Shown in pieces: positions 19,118 through 27,648 of a stretch of DNA of 64,000 bases (its first letter is position 1; every line of letters begins with the position of its first letter). The position numbers and the translations under genes were made by a program. The stretch covers positions 124,001-188,000 of the forward strand of contig NC_042509.1 of assembly GCF_003054445.1 (NCBI RefSeq). The letters are read 5' to 3'. This stretch comes from Pichia kudriavzevii. Lineage: Eukaryota; Ascomycota; Pichiomycetes; Pichiales; Pichiaceae. The notes under the pieces are model-generated. The model saw only the letters and a program-made list of their open reading frames with translations. It was not told the origin of the DNA and searched no databases.

Positions 19118-20768
19118 CCTTGGTGAAATCAAGAACCTCTAAGACGGTGACATCACCACGCTGAACTGCACTCACGCAACGTTTCCAGTCAATGCATACT
19201 TGCCATACAGAACCATCTACACCTTCAACTAAATCTCTTACAAACTTACCCGTTTGTACATCCCACAATTTCAGCATTCCCTGTGAACCGCTCACAACTT
19301 TGAAATCATCGTTGACAACACAGGTAATGGCGCCAGAATGCCCCCGGAAAACCACTCTTGCATGTCCCGTGTCTTGGTCCCAGACACGGACTGTTGAGTC
19401 TGCCGCCGCCGATACAAGTGCATTCCGGGAAGCAGTGACCAGACCAACCAATATTTGATGGCCTTCCAATATATGCAAACACTCTCCTGTTTCCAGATCC
19501 CATATACGTACTGTATTATCCACACTAGCTGAATAGCACCTATGTCTATGAGGATCATAAACAACAGAGTAAATCCGGTCAGAATGCCCTTCCAATGTAT
19601 ATTTACACTCGCATGTGGAGATGTCCCACACACGCACCGTAGAATCATAGCTACCTGAAATGACGAGGTTTGCATAAGCAGTCACTGTTCTCACGCTGGC
19701 CAAGTGGCCTTTTAATACGTTGACAAAGTACGGATTTTCACCAACGTCAAACTCCCAAGGAGCTTCTGAATCCGAGTCATTGATAGGTAGCTTCCATAGA
19801 TAGAGTGTTGCATCTCTTGACCCACTCACTAGCATAGGTTCTTCGGGGAACATTATAGGGTTCCCCTGGACATCGGTTCCGATCCGTTGCGGTTGTACAA
19901 TTTCAAGACACCTCACTGTGGACGTATGTCCCTTAAAGATGTGGGTGCATTTCCCCGTGCGTGTATTCCATATTCTCACTGTGCGATCGGTGGATCCAGA
20001 TGCAAGTATATCACCATAGAACTTCATTGCCCAAACACCGCCTGTATGGCCAAGTAATGTATGTATCAACTCACCTGATTGAGTATTATAAATGAGAATT
20101 TGGCATGAATTTGAGCCAGCGGCTATTTTCTCATTATCGAACTGGAGACAAGTGATGACATTCAAATCCGGGCCTTCAAGAACCTGGCGATGGGGGGTGA
20201 AGGTTGGATCCATCCAACGTTTCAATACTGTATATCGAAGTTTGTACATTTGTTTCGGAATGTTCACCCTTTTAGTACCATTCTGCTCAAGGGCTGCATA
20301 GTCTCTCTCGAATTCCTCCGCACTGGTTATTAGAGAGTCTCTAAATATAAGACGTTTCCATAATTCCGGGGTATTATTTATAAGCAAGTTCCATTGCTTG
20401 CACACCATCATGCAATGAACCAAGTCGCCTTTGTCTAGTTGCGATAAAATAACAATGGATATCTCAAGAGGTAGTCCCAAGAGAATGTCCCTCTTTAAAA
20501 AATTCAATAGAAAAGCATGTAAATGGGACAACTCTCCCCTTGGCGTGTTTTTGATAATCGACAATAGTAACGGCAAGTTCGACGTCTCACTTGAATCTGT
20601 ACTTGAATGGATAGGAGAAGCACTAGGTGAGGGCAATGAGAGGGACATCAATGAATCGTCATTGACGCTATTCAAATGGCGTCTCTTCCCGCCTGGAGAT
20701 ACCTGTGAAATCGACACCTCGCTCGTCGACAAGGGTCTTAGTGGAGACAGACTGCGTTTAGCTGTCAT
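19107..20768 (-). CDS. CDC4: F-box and WD40 protein Cdc4, SCF substrate receptor
   Basis: 553 residues from ATG 20768 (MTAKRSLSPLRPLS); a GTG two codons upstream is not a start. Cdc4 (human FBXW7) brings phosphorylated targets such as Sic1 to the SCF ubiquitin ligase. The F-box lies at about 95-140 (GLPLEISIVILSQLDKGDLVHCMMVCKQW), then a helical linker, then seven to eight WD40 repeats from about 195 to 545, each with GH...D...VWD-type ends (GHTGGVWAMKF, GSTDRTVRIWN, GSYDSTVRVWD, ASVDNTVRIWD). Phosphodegron-binding arginines of the WD40 face sit in repeats that are all present. It is shorter than the 779-residue S. cerevisiae protein, mostly by a shorter N-terminus. Convergence and spacing with the neighbours are normal. 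Confidence 0.95.
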   Translation of the reverse strand: MTAKRSLSPLRPLSTSEVSISQVSPGGKRRHLNSVNDDSLMSLSLPSPSASPIHSSTDSSETSNLPLLLSIIKNTPRGELSHLHAFLLNFLKRDILLGLPLEISIVILSQLDKGDLVHCMMVCKQWNLLINNTPELWKRLIFRDSLITSAEEFERDYAALEQNGTKRVNIPKQMYKLRYTVLKRWMDPTFTPHRQVLEGPDLNVITCLQFDNEKIAAGSNSCQILIYNTQSGELIHTLLGHTGGVWAMKFYGDILASGSTDRTVRIWNTRTGKCTHIFKGHTSTVRCLEIVQPQRIGTDVQGNPIMFPEEPMLVSGSRDATLYLWKLPINDSDSEAPWEFDVGENPYFVNVLKGHLASVRTVTAYANLVISGSYDSTVRVWDISTCECKYTLEGHSDRIYSVVYDPHRHRCYSASVDNTVRIWDLETGECLHILEGHQILVGLVTASRNALVSAAADSTVRVWDQDTGHARVVFRGHSGAITCVVNDDFKVVSGSQGMLKLWDVQTGKFVRDLVEGVDGSVWQVCIDWKRCVSAVQRGDVTVLEVLDFTKGLV

Positions 20769-20855
20769 GGCCACCGTTTACAGTTTCCTTGTGTATCTTT
20801 TGAGGTCACTATATATTAACTTCTATGTTTATTACAGATTCAGAGGAGGTATACA

Positions 20856-21452
20856 TTACTGGAGAAGTGTGTTGTTCATGAACGAGGCCATTGTTTTGTG
20901 GTCCTCCAGTTGAGGTTTTTTCTCATAGACAACATGCGCGAGAGATCCAATTGCGCGGGAAATGGATGTAGATTCCCCACGGAATTCTAAATAAGAGACG
21001 TCTATAAGGGAATTATCAAAATCCATTTGTTCTTCCCATCTAAGGAGGAGAGCAACACATGTAACGCCTGCAAACCTATGACGAGGGAGGTGGTGTTCTA
21101 TTGGTTCGATCGAATGTGCCGGATGGTGTGCATGGAAAGTTGCAGAGCCGGGCAAGGCTGTTCCGAGATCCAAATGAGAGGGAGGATTCTTCCAAATTGC
21201 AAGAGTCACTGGAACATCAGTTTGTAATAGTATGGAATATACCTTCACCTCAGTGGAGAAGGGGACAATTAATAGCATTTCTGGCCCATATAGAGACGCA
21301 ATGGGTTCATGTGGTGATTTCAGGACACGTGACGCTGGTGGGTTGGCGACATTGGCTCCCTCTACGCGGGGAAGGTCAATATAAGGAAGCAGGTTCTGTG
21401 CTGGATTGGTAGGGACAGTTGGGAACCGTGGATGTGCGTGGGGACAGGACAT
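20856..21452 (-). CDS. PITH-domain protein (PITHD1-like)
   Basis: 198 residues from ATG 21452 (MSCPHAHPRFPTVP). The PITH fold is a proteasome-interacting module known from TXNL1 and PITHD1. Compared from memory with human PITHD1: an N-terminal LLPYIDLPRVEGANVAN matches the LYxxIDLxxVxCLN entry, then EMLLIVPFSTEVKVYSILL matches the DEELLFNIPFTGNVKLKGI core, and LIDVSYLEFRGE matches TKVFYIGLRGEW near the end. No thioredoxin domain precedes it, so it is of the PITHD1 type and not the Txl1 type. The middle holds a His-rich stretch (FHAHHPAHSIEPIEHHLPRHR). Function in yeast is not established as far as I know. Confidence 0.85.
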   Translation of the reverse strand: MSCPHAHPRFPTVPTNPAQNLLPYIDLPRVEGANVANPPASRVLKSPHEPIASLYGPEMLLIVPFSTEVKVYSILLQTDVPVTLAIWKNPPSHLDLGTALPGSATFHAHHPAHSIEPIEHHLPRHRFAGVTCVALLLRWEEQMDFDNSLIDVSYLEFRGESTSISRAIGSLAHVVYEKKPQLEDHKTMASFMNNTLLQ

Positions 21453-21507
21453 GTATGGCAATTGGAGAGTGTAGGAGAGAGTGAATGTTTACCTTTTGGT
21501 TTTGGAT

Positions 21508-21592
21508 TGTATTGAGTTTTATTGTATTGTGTTTTATTGTATTGTGTTTTGCTCTATTGTGTTTTGTTCTATTTTATTGTATTTTATTGTGT
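21508..21592. repeat. degenerate TTTTATTGTATTGTG repeat
   Basis: Five to six imperfect copies of a 10-15 base unit made of TTTTATTG and TATTGTG words, just upstream of the PITH gene ATG. Confidence 0.8.
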
Positions 21593-22329
21593 TGCTTAGT
21601 ATACTAGCAGATGATGTATGGTATTACATCTCTTCTATTGCATCGTCTCCCCAGCTTCCTTTCCCTCAAGTTCGTTCTCGTATGATGAATTTGACACTTT
21701 TTTTTTTCCAGTGGCTCTGCCGCGACGCCTTTTCCAGCCCTTTGGAGAAAAAGTGTTGATCTCAAAAGTTGCCTCTTTGGGCAATAATGTGTCCGCTAGA
21801 GTTTTCTGGTTGACTCTAGTTGGGTTGTCTTTACCCTCTTTTTTTTCTAAACAGTTTATATTTGGTGATAAAACAAACCAACCCCCGGCTCTCGTCGTCA
21901 CATGCGATGCCGGCAACAGTTTGCTTCTTCAGTATACTGTTGGAGACAAATGCAGCTGATGGAGGGGGCGATTACTCGCCGCTGGAAAAAAGTGTCAGAG
22001 ATTCCCTTGTAGTGTCTGTAGCGGCAGTAGGGAGGGGGGGGGAGTTCATGCAACGTGTGCGCTCTACAAGGCCTGTTGCAATGCCACAAGGACTCGGTGG
22101 GGCTGTGTCCGTGGGGTCAGTATATACAAACCAAGGTGGACAAAGAGTGACCGCTTTGAAGGCCAGGTTGGACAGTAAAGAGTGCGGCATGGGTGACAAC
22201 AGGTATGTACAGCATCTGGACTAGATTTGGGTAAGCATAGCTAAGAAACTGCGTTTCTCCTTTTGCTGTCAAAGAGCAAACCGACTAACACCTTGGGCCC
22301 TGGTCTCTCTGTCTTTCTGTTTCTCTATT

Positions 22330-22370
22330 TCTCTCTCTCTCTCTCTCTATTTATATCTCTCTCTCTCTCC
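22330..22370. repeat. (CT)n microsatellite, two blocks
   Basis: CT runs at about 22330-22348 and 22356-22369 separated by ATTTATAT. Confidence 0.9.
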
Positions 22371-22762
22371 GATATGACCCTGTACTAGGCTGCAGTAGAG
22401 CAGCACTGTCGAAAATGACAGCTATCCACCAATACATGCAGGTTTGGACCCGCTGCAGGACCAAACCTGAAAACGTCTTGTGTTTCTACAGTCTGTGGAA
22501 TGGGCACATAGGCACATAGACATGGCGGTATGGTCTACAACAAACCCACTAGACGTTGGTGGCTGTGGAGGGACTGCTCTGCTGGATTATCCCCTGCATT
22601 CTAACAGGACTGAACCCGTCCAACCATCCTCGGGGGCTAGTTTCATTGTATACAGTCCTTTGGTGAAGGAAGTTCGGTACTTAGAGAATTGAAAAAATAT
22701 AATTGTATCGTATATATCCAAGGATAGAAATGCCCTAAAGAAAAAAGTGTACATCATCAACC

Positions 22763-23482
22763 TCAAGTTTTCTTCTTCTTGACCTTCTTTTGCGGTTGGC
22801 TGTACTTGTCCAGTATATCGTCAAACTGTGACTTCCTTCTCCTCGCATTACCTGCAATCATCATCTGCAACTGCCCCATGTCGCCAATGTCATTTGCAGA
22901 TTCACTGGCATCTCTAGCCTCCCGCTTTCTCCGCCTCTCCAGCTTCAGCACCCTTTTCTTCCTCTCCTTCACGTACTTCTCCCACTGCGGAATAGCATGG
23001 TGGTCGATCTCCTTCACCAGTTCCTCGCATATCTTGTACACCCTATCCTCCTCGTCCTTGCTGAACTCTAAATGGATGACGCTCTCAAAGAGCCTCTCCA
23101 TGTTCCCATGGGCTTCGATGAGCTCCTTCCTTATATCGTCCCGCTCCTCCTCACTACCTTGGTACTCCTTCCTGTCCTTCTCAATCATCTCCTTGGTCAC
23201 CTCATTGAACTCCCCTTCAAAGTACGCCTCCCAGTCAAAATCGCCACTATCATCAACCGATAGCACCCCTGTCTTATCGTACCTTTTCCTCTTCTTCTCG
23301 TCGCTCAAAACCATATAGGCAAGCTGCACACGATCAAACTCTTGCCTGAACCCTTCATTCTTATCAGGGTGGTATTGCAAACAGAGCTTATGGTACGCCT
23401 TCTTCACACTCCTGGCGTCAGCATCTGCACGTATGCCCAATACCACGTATGGATCGATCTTCCCAATCTCCGCCTTGTCCAT
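22763..23482 (-). CDS. DNAJC9-like J-domain protein
   Basis: 239 residues from ATG 23482 (MDKAEIGKIDPYVVLGIRAD). J domain at about 10-77 with the HPD motif in QYHPDKNEG. The region after it matches human DNAJC9: DWEAYFEGEFNEVTKEMIE against DWEAYWRLLFKKISLEDI, then EYQGSEEERDDIRKELIEAHGNMERLFESV against the [30 protein letters not shown] segment. In humans that segment binds histone H3-H4 and recruits Hsp70. The C-terminus is strongly basic (KKRVLKLERRRKREARDA, KKVKKKKT), fitting a nuclear protein. An upstream in-frame stretch has only a GTG start. The 3' end lies in a long gap. Confidence 0.88.
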   Translation of the reverse strand: MDKAEIGKIDPYVVLGIRADADARSVKKAYHKLCLQYHPDKNEGFRQEFDRVQLAYMVLSDEKKRKRYDKTGVLSVDDSGDFDWEAYFEGEFNEVTKEMIEKDRKEYQGSEEERDDIRKELIEAHGNMERLFESVIHLEFSKDEEDRVYKICEELVKEIDHHAIPQWEKYVKERKKRVLKLERRRKREARDASESANDIGDMGQLQMMIAGNARRRKSQFDDILDKYSQPQKKVKKKKT

Positions 23483-23683
23483 TGTTACCTCTAACAAAAC
23501 TGGTTTGCTCACAAATAGACAAGGAAAATCATGGAAAAGTGAAATAACTACTATAAACGTTGTTGCGTATGTTGTACACAAAATAATTTCATAAACCTCC
23601 TTCTCAGCGTTTACGCGTTCTATAACTTCTCCGTAGATACATATCTATACAATGTAAGGTATTCATCTATGCCTGCCCCGTAA

Positions 23684-24796
23684 TCAAATCCTAGGAACAG
23701 GGCCTCCTGGGGAGGCAGCTGTTCTTGCTGTCAAAACCTCGACACCGTCTTCGGTGACTAGTAATGTGTGTTCAAATTGTGCACTGAATTTTCCGTCTGC
23801 TGTAGTTGAGGTCCATCCATCTGGCCATAAGACATCCCTATAAGTGCCTAAATTAAGCATAGGTTCAATGGTGAAGCAAATGCCCGGCTTACAGGTACCA
23901 ATGGCCTTGTTTTTGGCATAGTGGGGGATTTCAGGCTGGCAATGGAAGAGATTGTTTACACCGTGGCCACAGTAGGTTCTCACAACGGACACGTTGTTCT
24001 TATTTGCATGCTCCTCAATGATGTTACCAAACTCACGAACAGGGATACCGGGCTTAACTGCAGCAATGGCCAAGTCAAGAGCTTCCCGTGTCGTTTCGAC
24101 TAGTCTGACAGTATCTGGATTACTTTTTGCCTTATCGCCGACATAGTAGGTCTCATTAAGATCAGCATGGAAACCATCCTTATATAGGGAAACATCGATA
24201 TTGACAATATCGCCATCTTGCAATGGCCTTGCATCAGGAATACCGTGGCAAATTACCTCGTTCACAGAAGTACAGACGGATTTAGGATAGTTGAAATAGT
24301 TCAAAGGTGATGGGTATCCTCCTCTTTTGATACTTTCCTCGTGAACAACCCGGTCAATCTCTTCAGTAGTTACGCCTGGTCTAACCATTGCGCCTGCAGC
24401 ATCGAGAACCTCCCTACCTAGCTTACATACCTCTCTCATTTTGGCGATTTCTTCACCACTCAAAACCTTGATTTTGTTTGTTCTGTCATTCTTCAACTCA
24501 CTTGTTGGCTCACCGTTCTTCGCATAGTCCGGTTTGGCAATAGAGTCTGGAACCTCCCGTCTTGGAGTCAAGGGGAAAACAGGTCTTAGAGTGCCCCTAT
24601 AGTCGTACTCCGGATATGGATCGTACGTTTCAATACCTTCCTTTTTATGGATTGCCTTATGACGGGAAAATGAACCTCTGAAACAGTTTGAGTTACAGAA
24701 ATACTGGTTCAGTCCTTGTTTCAGACAAATCGGACATTTCAAGTTGGATGTGGTCTCCTTGCCACAATTTGGTGCTGCACACGTCTTAGTAGCCAT
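23684..24796 (-). CDS. MAP1: methionine aminopeptidase 1
   Basis: 370 residues from ATG 24796. Removes the initiator methionine from nascent chains at the ribosome. N-terminal zinc-binding part with CX4CX12-type cysteines and a MYND-like finger (CAAPNCGKETTSNLKCPICLKQG, YFCNSNCFRGSFSRHKAIH), typical of eukaryotic type I enzymes and used for ribosome binding. The pita-bread catalytic domain holds the five metal ligands: Asp in GDIVNIDVS, Asp in GFHADLNETY, His in CGHGVNNLFH, Glu in GICFTIEPML and Glu in FSAQFEHTLL. Length (S. cerevisiae about 387) fits. Divergent from RRP7, with 219 bp between the ATGs. Confidence 0.97.
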   Translation of the reverse strand: MATKTCAAPNCGKETTSNLKCPICLKQGLNQYFCNSNCFRGSFSRHKAIHKKEGIETYDPYPEYDYRGTLRPVFPLTPRREVPDSIAKPDYAKNGEPTSELKNDRTNKIKVLSGEEIAKMREVCKLGREVLDAAGAMVRPGVTTEEIDRVVHEESIKRGGYPSPLNYFNYPKSVCTSVNEVICHGIPDARPLQDGDIVNIDVSLYKDGFHADLNETYYVGDKAKSNPDTVRLVETTREALDLAIAAVKPGIPVREFGNIIEEHANKNNVSVVRTYCGHGVNNLFHCQPEIPHYAKNKAIGTCKPGICFTIEPMLNLGTYRDVLWPDGWTSTTADGKFSAQFEHTLLVTEDGVEVLTARTAASPGGPVPRI

Positions 24797-25015
24797 AGTT
24801 ACCGCTTGGTTTGACTCTGAATTGGAAAGAAAGCCCTTCGTTACATTACATTAGTACAGTAGTAGTGGGGCGAGCTTTATAATGAAAAATTTTATCTACA
24901 AAGAATTTTTTGCATGTGAGCATGATTTTTTACCTAATTTCCTCCAATGGGGGAAACCTCTTAAGGTACTCCTTTGCCTAACACCCTGTCACGCCATAGA
25001 ACAGATACACCTGGA

Positions 25016-25894
25016 ATGGCGCTTTCCCCAATCAAAGGATTTGTCCCCCTACAGATCAGTCTTGCAGCTACGGCAAACTTACCAGAGTCTGTCCATTTGT
25101 GTTATATAAAGCCACATTTGAGTAAAGATCCAAATGAACAAATAGACACAACTCGAAAGTTATTTTTGATTAATCCATTACCTGACTGGACCCTTGATTC
25201 TGTGAAAGATCTATTCCGACAAGTGAACACGGGGTGCCATATAGAAGAAGTTCTAGTCCGTGAGGCCATCGATAAAAGTCGGGTATCGAGTATTGGTAGT
25301 GGCATAAATTACGACATCCATGTTAATCTGAGTGTGTTAACCAATGAAGAGTTGGGTGTTGAATTGAGTGCTTCGGAAAAATTACCGTTTGGGAGTAGTG
25401 TTGTCACATTCCTGGACAGGGATTCGCTTGAACTGTTTCTAGACAGTCTAAAGAAAATAAAAAAGCCACTCCAATGGAGTCTACCGAATAATGAGACAGG
25501 TATATCGAGGTATTCTAGAATCCCAGTATTGGACAGAACTAGTTTAGAGAGGGAGGTTACTCAAGCCCTAGTGGACTTCCAAAAGAAGGAGAAGATTGCC
25601 GAAGAAGAAGTTTCTAATATGAGAACCATCGTTGATGAAGATGGATTTACACTTGTTGTTGGGTCGCAAAAGAAAACAAAGTCGGATATTTTAGGGTCGA
25701 TGAAGAAGAAGTCCGATCTAGAGCAAGACGAAGCGTTGTTGAAGAAGGAGAAGAGAAAAGAGAAGCAGGATTTCTATAGATTCCAAATTAGAGAAAAGAA
25801 GAAGCTTGAGATGAACAGTTTGTTAACCAAGTTCAAGGAAGATCAAGAGAGAGTCAAGTTGATGAAACAAAGAAGGAAATTCAGACCATATTAG
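25016..25894 (+). CDS. RRP7: ribosomal RNA processing protein Rrp7
   Basis: 292 residues from ATG 25016 (MALSPIKGFVPLQISLAA); the frame continues 14 codons upstream but begins there with TTG. Rrp7 is part of the UTP-C subcomplex of the SSU processome and needed for 18S rRNA maturation and Rps27 loading. An N-terminal RRM-like domain is followed by a coiled-coil and a conserved C-terminal block: IVDEDGFTLVVG, DFYRFQIREKKKLEMNSLL, KFKEDQERVKLMKQRRKFRPY, which is nearly identical to S. cerevisiae Rrp7. It converges with STE50, stops only 18 bp apart. Confidence 0.95.
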   Translation: MALSPIKGFVPLQISLAATANLPESVHLCYIKPHLSKDPNEQIDTTRKLFLINPLPDWTLDSVKDLFRQVNTGCHIEEVLVREAIDKSRVSSIGSGINYDIHVNLSVLTNEELGVELSASEKLPFGSSVVTFLDRDSLELFLDSLKKIKKPLQWSLPNNETGISRYSRIPVLDRTSLEREVTQALVDFQKKEKIAEEEVSNMRTIVDEDGFTLVVGSQKKTKSDILGSMKKKSDLEQDEALLKKEKRKEKQDFYRFQIREKKKLEMNSLLTKFKEDQERVKLMKQRRKFRPY

Positions 25895-25912
25895 AGGTTC
25901 GATTCTGGTCAT

Positions 25913-26944
25913 TTATAGTCTTCCACCTGGTGTTTCATAGTCTTCGTAGTTTATATTACCTGTATCATCACTATCCTCAACTTGTCTTAACATGATGGAG
26001 GGGGAGAGCCCCAACTCGCTCAATTCTTTGAATACCAGTACTGGTTTTTCATCGTATCGTAGTACACGCTCCTTATCTCCGCCGTAGCATATGACTAGAA
26101 CATATTTCCTCCATTCACTACGATCCAAACGGTGGCTCTTCATTGCGGCCTGTAAGATTTTATAGCAAGGATCTTCTGTTTTGGCACGTAATTGCTTCAA
26201 TGTATCGTTTTCTTCATGGACAGAAGTTCTCTTGGATTTAGTAGTGTGTAGTGACGGCCTCCTTGATGGCGATGATGGGGTTTTGTTCAAGGTTGGAGAA
26301 GCAACTCGATTATGTTGATGCGATTGTAAAATGTCATTCTGCGAGGTAGCCCTAGAAACAGTTCGTGATGCCGTGCCTGAGGTTGGTCTGGAGGAAGGAC
26401 CGGAGGTTGGTCCGGAAATTGGTCTCGATGGCGGTCTGGATATGGTATGTACAGGTTGCTCCAAAGTAGAAGACGACGTTTGGATAGGCGGAGGTAAGGG
26501 TTTGTGATCCTGCATTTCCTTTAAAATTGGCAAAATCTCCTCTCTTAACTTGTTGATCTTGACAGATAAGGTATGGTACTCCTTCCTTGAAGGATCTGCC
26601 GTTTCCACCAATTTCTGTGAAGTCTCATCAACAATTGACTTGGCTACCGATTTCATCAAAGCCGAAGATATAACAGTTGTTTGGAGTTCACTAAGCAATG
26701 GATGATCAAACGATACCTCGCCTAGCGCATTCTTCTCAAAGACTAACTCACGGATGTTTTCCAATATGGTCAGTCGATCCCGCAGGGTGGGGATCCCCAT
26801 ATCCTTCAAATCTTGCGAGTTTAGCATGGGCAAGGTCAGCCCCGTTATGTTGTGTTCTCTAAAACTTCGCAGAACATTTTCAGGCTGGTTTCTGTTTCTC
26901 AACCATAGCAATACTTGGTCGTTACCCCATTCCACTATCGACAT
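25913..26944 (-). CDS. STE50: Ste50 adaptor of the Ste11 MAPKKK (SAM and RA domains)
   Basis: 343 residues from ATG 26944. Ste50 tethers Ste11 to Cdc42 and Opy2 at the plasma membrane in the mating, filamentation and HOG pathways. SAM domain at about 3-70 (EWGNDQVLLWLRNRNQPENVL, DLKDMGIPTLRDRLTILENI). A central helical part (residues 80-145) is followed by a Ser/Pro-rich linker with imperfect repeats RPISGPTSGPSSRPTSG. The Ras-association domain at about 245-330 keeps DPCYKILQAAMKSHRLDRSEWRKYVLVICYGGDKERVL, and the tail ENYETPGGRL-like (here YEDYETPGGRL) matches the S. cerevisiae C-terminus. The N-terminus is shorter than in S. cerevisiae. Confidence 0.94.
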   Translation of the reverse strand: MSIVEWGNDQVLLWLRNRNQPENVLRSFREHNITGLTLPMLNSQDLKDMGIPTLRDRLTILENIRELVFEKNALGEVSFDHPLLSELQTTVISSALMKSVAKSIVDETSQKLVETADPSRKEYHTLSVKINKLREEILPILKEMQDHKPLPPPIQTSSSTLEQPVHTISRPPSRPISGPTSGPSSRPTSGTASRTVSRATSQNDILQSHQHNRVASPTLNKTPSSPSRRPSLHTTKSKRTSVHEENDTLKQLRAKTEDPCYKILQAAMKSHRLDRSEWRKYVLVICYGGDKERVLRYDEKPVLVFKELSELGLSPSIMLRQVEDSDDTGNINYEDYETPGGRL

Positions 26945-27103
26945 GCTGACCCAAATCTAGAAGTTTTATATGGTCCCTATTTGCTCTTCAAAATCGAGTT
27001 GTTTGATAAAACTACTCTTTTATTGATGGAGTTTATCCATTGTAAAATCTTAAAAATAGAATCCATCGCAGCTGAGAAATCTGGAATGTCCTTTAATTAG
27101 AAG

Positions 27104-27170
27104 GCACTGCGCCACTTTGGAAACTGTTTCAAATTTCCATTAATTACAAAGCACTGCGCCACTTTGGAAA
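27104..27170. repeat. 20-bp direct repeat in STE50 upstream region
   Basis: GCACTGCGCCACTTTGGAAA occurs identically at 27104-27123 and 27151-27170; the bases before each copy (TAATTAgAAG / TAATTAcAAA) are also similar. Could be a duplicated regulatory site. Confidence 0.9.
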
Positions 27171-27197
27171 AAATTTAAAATTGTAGAGGAGAAGGAA

Positions 27198-27395
27198 AAA
27201 AATAAAAATAAAAATAAAAATAAAAATAAAAATAAAAATAAAAATAAAAATAAAAATAAAAATAAAAATAAAAATAAAAATAAAAATAAAAATAAAAATA
27301 AAAATAAAAATAAAAATAAAAATAAAAATAAAAATAAAAATAAAAATAAAAATAAAAATAAAAATAAAAATAAAAATAAAAATAAAAATAAAAAT
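27198..27395. repeat. (AAAAAT)33 hexanucleotide array
   Basis: 198 bp of perfect AAAAAT units. A long Phe-Leu open frame on the minus strand is an artefact of this repeat. Confidence 0.97.
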
Positions 27396-27648
27396 TGTGT
27401 TTCCATTTGCCGCATTGGGCGAATTTCCGCTTTCGGTATATGGATCTGGCCCATGTTTACGTTTTCCTCAATGTGGAAATCTTATTAAAAGAATAGAGTA
27501 AGATTCACAAGTTAAGAGTGCATTGTCCCGTGTCGAATAACTATTAGAGTTGTCCTTTTGATATTTTGAAATCCTTATTAGTTTGCAGTTATTGTGCCTC
27601 TTTCTTCCTCTCCTTTGGAAAAGGTAAAAAGGGCAGGTTTGGAAAAAA

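Larger units (their letters stand above)
21453..22762. other. 1.3 kb gene-free stretch
   Basis: No convincing gene on either strand. It starts with a TTTTATTGTATTGTG-type degenerate repeat (about 21508-21592), contains a G-rich run at 22031-22041 and CT microsatellites at 22330-22370. Short open frames here have no ATG or only low-complexity content. Confidence 0.55.
26945..27648. other. divergent promoter of STE50 and the KEN-box gene
   Basis: No gene. It contains a 20-bp direct repeat at 27104-27123 and 27151-27170 and a 33-copy AAAAAT array at 27198-27395. Confidence 0.7.

Noticed and set aside
20769-20774. Two-codon upstream extension of CDC4
   Set aside because: Begins with GTG; ATG 20768 is the first start.
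25895-25910. GGTTCGATTCTGG, like a tRNA B-box
   Set aside because: It overlaps the RRP7 3' end and no matching A-box, stem or anticodon arm is present.
27140-27454. Open frame of repeated Phe-Leu on the minus strand
   Set aside because: Produced entirely by the AAAAAT array; not a protein.
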